From assembly GCF_000255135.1 (NCBI RefSeq), contig NC_016751.1, positions 248,001 through 312,000 on the forward strand: DNA of 64,000 bases, written 5' to 3'. The position numbers were made by a program, and so were the translations under genes. The notes under the pieces are model-generated. The model worked only from the letters and a program-made list of their open reading frames with translations. It was not told the DNA's origin and searched no databases. Shown here piece after piece: positions 61,771 through 64,000 of the stretch. The stretch is from Marinitoga piezophila KA3 (lineage in GTDB: Bacteria; Thermotogota; Thermotogae; Petrotogales; Petrotogaceae). Within the stretch, counting starts at the first letter, position 1. Every line of letters starts with the position of its first letter.

Positions 61771-61965
61771 ATGAAAACAAAAATTAGTAAAAGATATTTA
61801 GAAACTTTAGTGGGGATATACCTGATACTAGAAGAGGGAGGTGAAAAAAATGGGAGAAATACGAGAGGTAGCAGTTTCGAAAATAAAGATAGTGAAATTA
61901 ATTCAAGAAAACAGCAACTCAATAGCCAATTCTATGATCATTCAAAACTTATTGGAAAAATATAA
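61771..61965 (+). CDS. Small ORF after the Cro-like gene (doubtful in its second half)
   Basis: 64 residues starting MKTKISKRYLETLVGIYLI, with GGGAGGTGATGCA before the ATG. The last two-thirds overlap the next gene in another frame and look like a shadow, so if translated, its role may be coupling to the downstream start. Confidence 0.3.
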   Translation: MKTKISKRYLETLVGIYLILEEGGEKNGRNTRGSSFENKDSEINSRKQQLNSQFYDHSKLIGKI

Positions 61966-62299
61966 TTATCTGGAAGAAATTGAAGATGAATTAAAAGTAA
62001 AATTACAAAAGTTAATAAGAACATCGCCGGAACCATATAAAACGTATTTTAAAGATATTTTGAAAACAATAAATAGAATTGACAATCCACAAGATGAAAT
62101 TATTATACAGATTTTTTTTAGAAGTATCCAGATTGGTGTGGAAAATAGAAAATCAAATGGCTTATTGAAATTTTTCGATATTCATGGCCCATATCAAAAA
62201 TGGAAGATTAGAGAAGGGATTAAACGATACAAAGAAGAACAAGCAAGACTTATAAGCTTACCTTTAAAAGAAAACGCCCACACCGCGGGAACAGTGTGA
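61850..62299 (+). CDS. Uncharacterised early protein of the element
   Basis: 149 residues from the ATG at 61850 (GGGAGGTG 6 nt upstream; a GTG at 61841 overlaps that site). Mostly helical, Lys/Glu-rich: VSKIKIVKLIQENSNSIANSM, NLLEKYNYLEEIEDELKVKLQKLI, and FFDIHGPYQKWKIREGIKRYKEE. Reads like a phage early accessory protein. No family recognised. The last codons contain CGCCCACAC/GTGTGAGCG complementary arms. Confidence 0.55.
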   Translation: MGEIREVAVSKIKIVKLIQENSNSIANSMIIQNLLEKYNYLEEIEDELKVKLQKLIRTSPEPYKTYFKDILKTINRIDNPQDEIIIQIFFRSIQIGVENRKSNGLLKFFDIHGPYQKWKIREGIKRYKEEQARLISLPLKENAHTAGTV

Positions 62300-62383
62300 G
62301 CGCGGAAGATAGGGAAAAATTCCATATTTCTGCCAATATTATTATATCATATTTTTTTTAAATTTGAAGAGGAGGGAGAAGCG

Positions 62384-64000
62384 ATGAAATTAATTTTAAA
62401 AAAATTAAAAATGAAAAATTTCAAAGGAATACGAGATTTAGAAATAACTTTCGATAAAAAAGAGACTTCGATTTTTGGTGCAAACGCAACTGGAAAGACT
62501 TCTATTTTCGACGCTTTTGTTTGGCTCCTGTTTGATAAAGACTCTACTAACCGAACTCAATTTGAAATCAAAACACTTGATAAAAATGGAAATGTCATTC
62601 ATGGATTAGAACACAGTGTCGAAGCAATCATAGAGATTGATGGAAAAGAAACGTCTTTTAAAAAAATTTATAAAGAAAAATGGACTAAACGAAGGGGAGA
62701 ATCAACAAAACAACTAACAGGTCATGTAACTGATTTTTTTATAGATGATATTCCAGTGAAAAAATCAGAATATCAGCAAAGAATCAATGAAATAATAGAT
62801 GAAAAAATATTTAAGTTAGTTACGAATCCTCTTTACTTCAATGAACAGCTTCATTGGACTGAAAGAAGAAAATTATTACTTGAAATTGTTGGAGATGTTT
62901 CGAATGATGAAATAATAAAATCTAAAAGAAGCTTATCTAAAATAGAAGAATTCTTAAAGGATAAAGAAATTGATGAATTCAAAAAGATGATCTCATATAA
63001 AAAGAAGAAACTTAATGATGAAATAAAAACTATACCAATAAGGATCGATGAAATAAACCAGTCTTTAGCAGATTATAATTTAGATTTTAAAGAAATAGAA
63101 AAAAATATTGAAATACTCAATAAACAACTTGAAGAAATAGAAAATAAAATACTTGACGAATCAAAGATATATGAAGAAAATTCTAAAATAAAAAGCAAAA
63201 TTTATGAAAAACAAAATGAATTACAAAAAATACAATATGAAAAACAGCTTAATCAAGAAGCACCCAAAAGAGAATTAGAAGAGCAGTTAAGAAGAATCAA
63301 ATATGAAATCAAAAACATTCAAAGCAATGTTCAAGATTTTGAGAATGAAATAGAGAGGCTTCAGGAAAAGGAAAAAGATTATAAAGAGCAAATTCAATAT
63401 AACAAAGAAAAAATACAAGAATTGCAAATAGAAAATGAAAAACTCAGGAAAAAATGGCAGGAAGAAAAATCTAAAGAATTTGTTATTGATGAAAAACAAT
63501 TTGTTTGTCCAACGTGTGGACAGATGCTTCCTGAAAATCAAAAAGAAGAAAAAATAAAAGAAATGGAATTAAATTTTGAAACAAATAAAAATAAAATACT
63601 TGAAAATATAAGATATTCTGGGATGAGAAATAAAAACGAAATTGAAAAATTAGAACAAAAAAATCAAGACTTTGAAGAGAAAATCAAAAATATCAATAAG
63701 AAAATAAATGAATTGAAAATTGAATTAGATAACAACAAAGATGATCTTGAAACATATATAGCTAAAAAAATAGAAATTGAAGAAAGAATAGAGAATTTTA
63801 AGCCCATAATTATAGAAACACCAGAAGAGAAAATATTAAAAGCTAAAATTGAGAAACTAAAAAATGAAGTAAAAGAACCAGATGAAAATACTATCGAGAT
63901 ATTGAAAGTTGAAAAAAGAAAAATTTTAAAAGAAATAGATGAACTAAAGAATAAATTAAGTTTTAAAGAGCAACAAGAAAAAGCTAAAAAAAGAATAGAA
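62384..64000 (+). CDS. Rad50/SbcC-like AAA ATPase with zinc hook (runs off right edge)
   Basis: 539 residues visible, open to the window end. GGAGGGAGAAGCG precedes the ATG. N-terminal ATPase lobe: KMKNFKGIRDLEITF, Walker A IFGANATGKTSIFDAF, VWLLFDKDS, and the Q-like YFNEQLHW. From about residue 200 a long coiled coil, broken by a zinc-hook motif VCPTCGQMLP near 373, then the returning coil. Walker B would lie beyond the window. Such proteins in phages work with a nuclease or recombinase in DNA metabolism. Confidence 0.82.
   Translation, partial: MKLILKKLKMKNFKGIRDLEITFDKKETSIFGANATGKTSIFDAFVWLLFDKDSTNRTQFEIKTLDKNGNVIHGLEHSVEAIIEIDGKETSFKKIYKEKWTKRRGESTKQLTGHVTDFFIDDIPVKKSEYQQRINEIIDEKIFKLVTNPLYFNEQLHWTERRKLLLEIVGDVSNDEIIKSKRSLSKIEEFLKDKEIDEFKKMISYKKKKLNDEIKTIPIRIDEINQSLADYNLDFKEIEKNIEILNKQLEEIENKILDESKIYEENSKIKSKIYEKQNELQKIQYEKQLNQEAPKRELEEQLRRIKYEIKNIQSNVQDFENEIERLQEKEKDYKEQIQYNKEKIQELQIENEKLRKKWQEEKSKEFVIDEKQFVCPTCGQMLPENQKEEKIKEMELNFETNKNKILENIRYSGMRNKNEIEKLEQKNQDFEEKIKNINKKINELKIELDNNKDDLETYIAKKIEIEERIENFKPIIIETPEEKILKAKIEKLKNEVKEPDENTIEILKVEKRKILKEIDELKNKLSFKEQQEKAKKRIE

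Larger units (their letters stand above)
53937..64000. mobile_element. Integrative element/prophage, left part
   Basis: Begins after the terminator at 53936 and continues beyond the window. Landmarks: large serine recombinase at the left edge, a co-oriented block of defence-like genes, a divergent CI/Cro switch and an early recombination ATPase. The left attachment site should lie within 53937-53978, where a short GC-rich tract (GCAGCCCCACCCCG) stands out, but no matching right end can be seen here. Whether it is a phage, a satellite or a conjugative element is open, since no structural or transfer gene is included. Confidence 0.8.

Noticed and set aside
1-64000. tRNA or rRNA genes
   Set aside because: Looked for cloverleaf-like stretches with a TTCGAAT-type T-loop and CCA ends in the gaps; none found.

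Overview
The window looks like a chromosomal segment of a low-GC member of the Thermotogota, most like Marinitoga or a relative. The gene content, T. maritima-like protein features (for example the GRGSG loop of EF-P and a TrpB2-type tryptophan synthase beta) and a subtype I-B (Tneap-type) CRISPR system point there. The genus is inferred from general familiarity, not from a search.

Layout. 1-6.4 kb (minus strand): the start of dxs, then nusB, an Asp23/Gls24 protein, efp, an M24 peptidase, mutS, clpP and a RemA/DUF370 protein. 6.5-33.1 kb is mostly plus-strand housekeeping: obg-nadD-aroE, an rRNA methyltransferase, a minus-strand CBS/DRTGG pyrophosphatase-like DHH protein, OmpH/LptB envelope genes, gltX, coaBC, an L,D-transpeptidase, murJ, a PfkB kinase, mtaB and dciA-gyrB. 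A division cluster follows: an FtsQ-like protein, ftsA, ftsZ, a GspE/PilB-like ATPase and two membrane proteins.

33.2-46.4 kb is the CRISPR region. It opens with a relic of a metallopeptidase gene and a consensus promoter that reads a 17-codon peptide ORF into an intrinsic terminator. Then come cas6-cas8b1-cas7-cas5-cas3-cas4-cas1-cas2 and an array of 23 repeats. The array is split inside its 14th repeat by an IS3-family element, which itself carries an IS256-family element just after its orfB stop codon. The last two repeats are of a different but related type.

46.4-53.9 kb: an antitoxin-like remnant, a secreted OB-fold-like protein behind four helically phased TAAG boxes, a heterodimeric ABC exporter preceded by two small peptide ORFs and twin terminator hairpins, trpB2 behind a structured leader, and a gluzincin-type metallopeptidase (the intact relative of the relic at 33.2 kb).

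53.9-64 kb (running off the right edge) is an integrative element. It has a large serine recombinase, a minus-strand cassette that reads as a defence operon, a CI/Cro-like switch and a Rad50-like ATPase. The cassette holds a methyltransferase fused to a PD-(D/E)xK endonuclease domain, a membrane-anchored DUF4041/GIY-YIG nuclease (SNIPE-like), a STAS/HATPase protein and a DUF4325 protein. A 28-bp palindrome sits at its promoter and an intrinsic terminator at its end. This cassette is the best candidate for an undescribed system. Several genes (mutS, aroE, cas6) appear to start at AUU or AUA codons. I saw no tRNA or rRNA genes.
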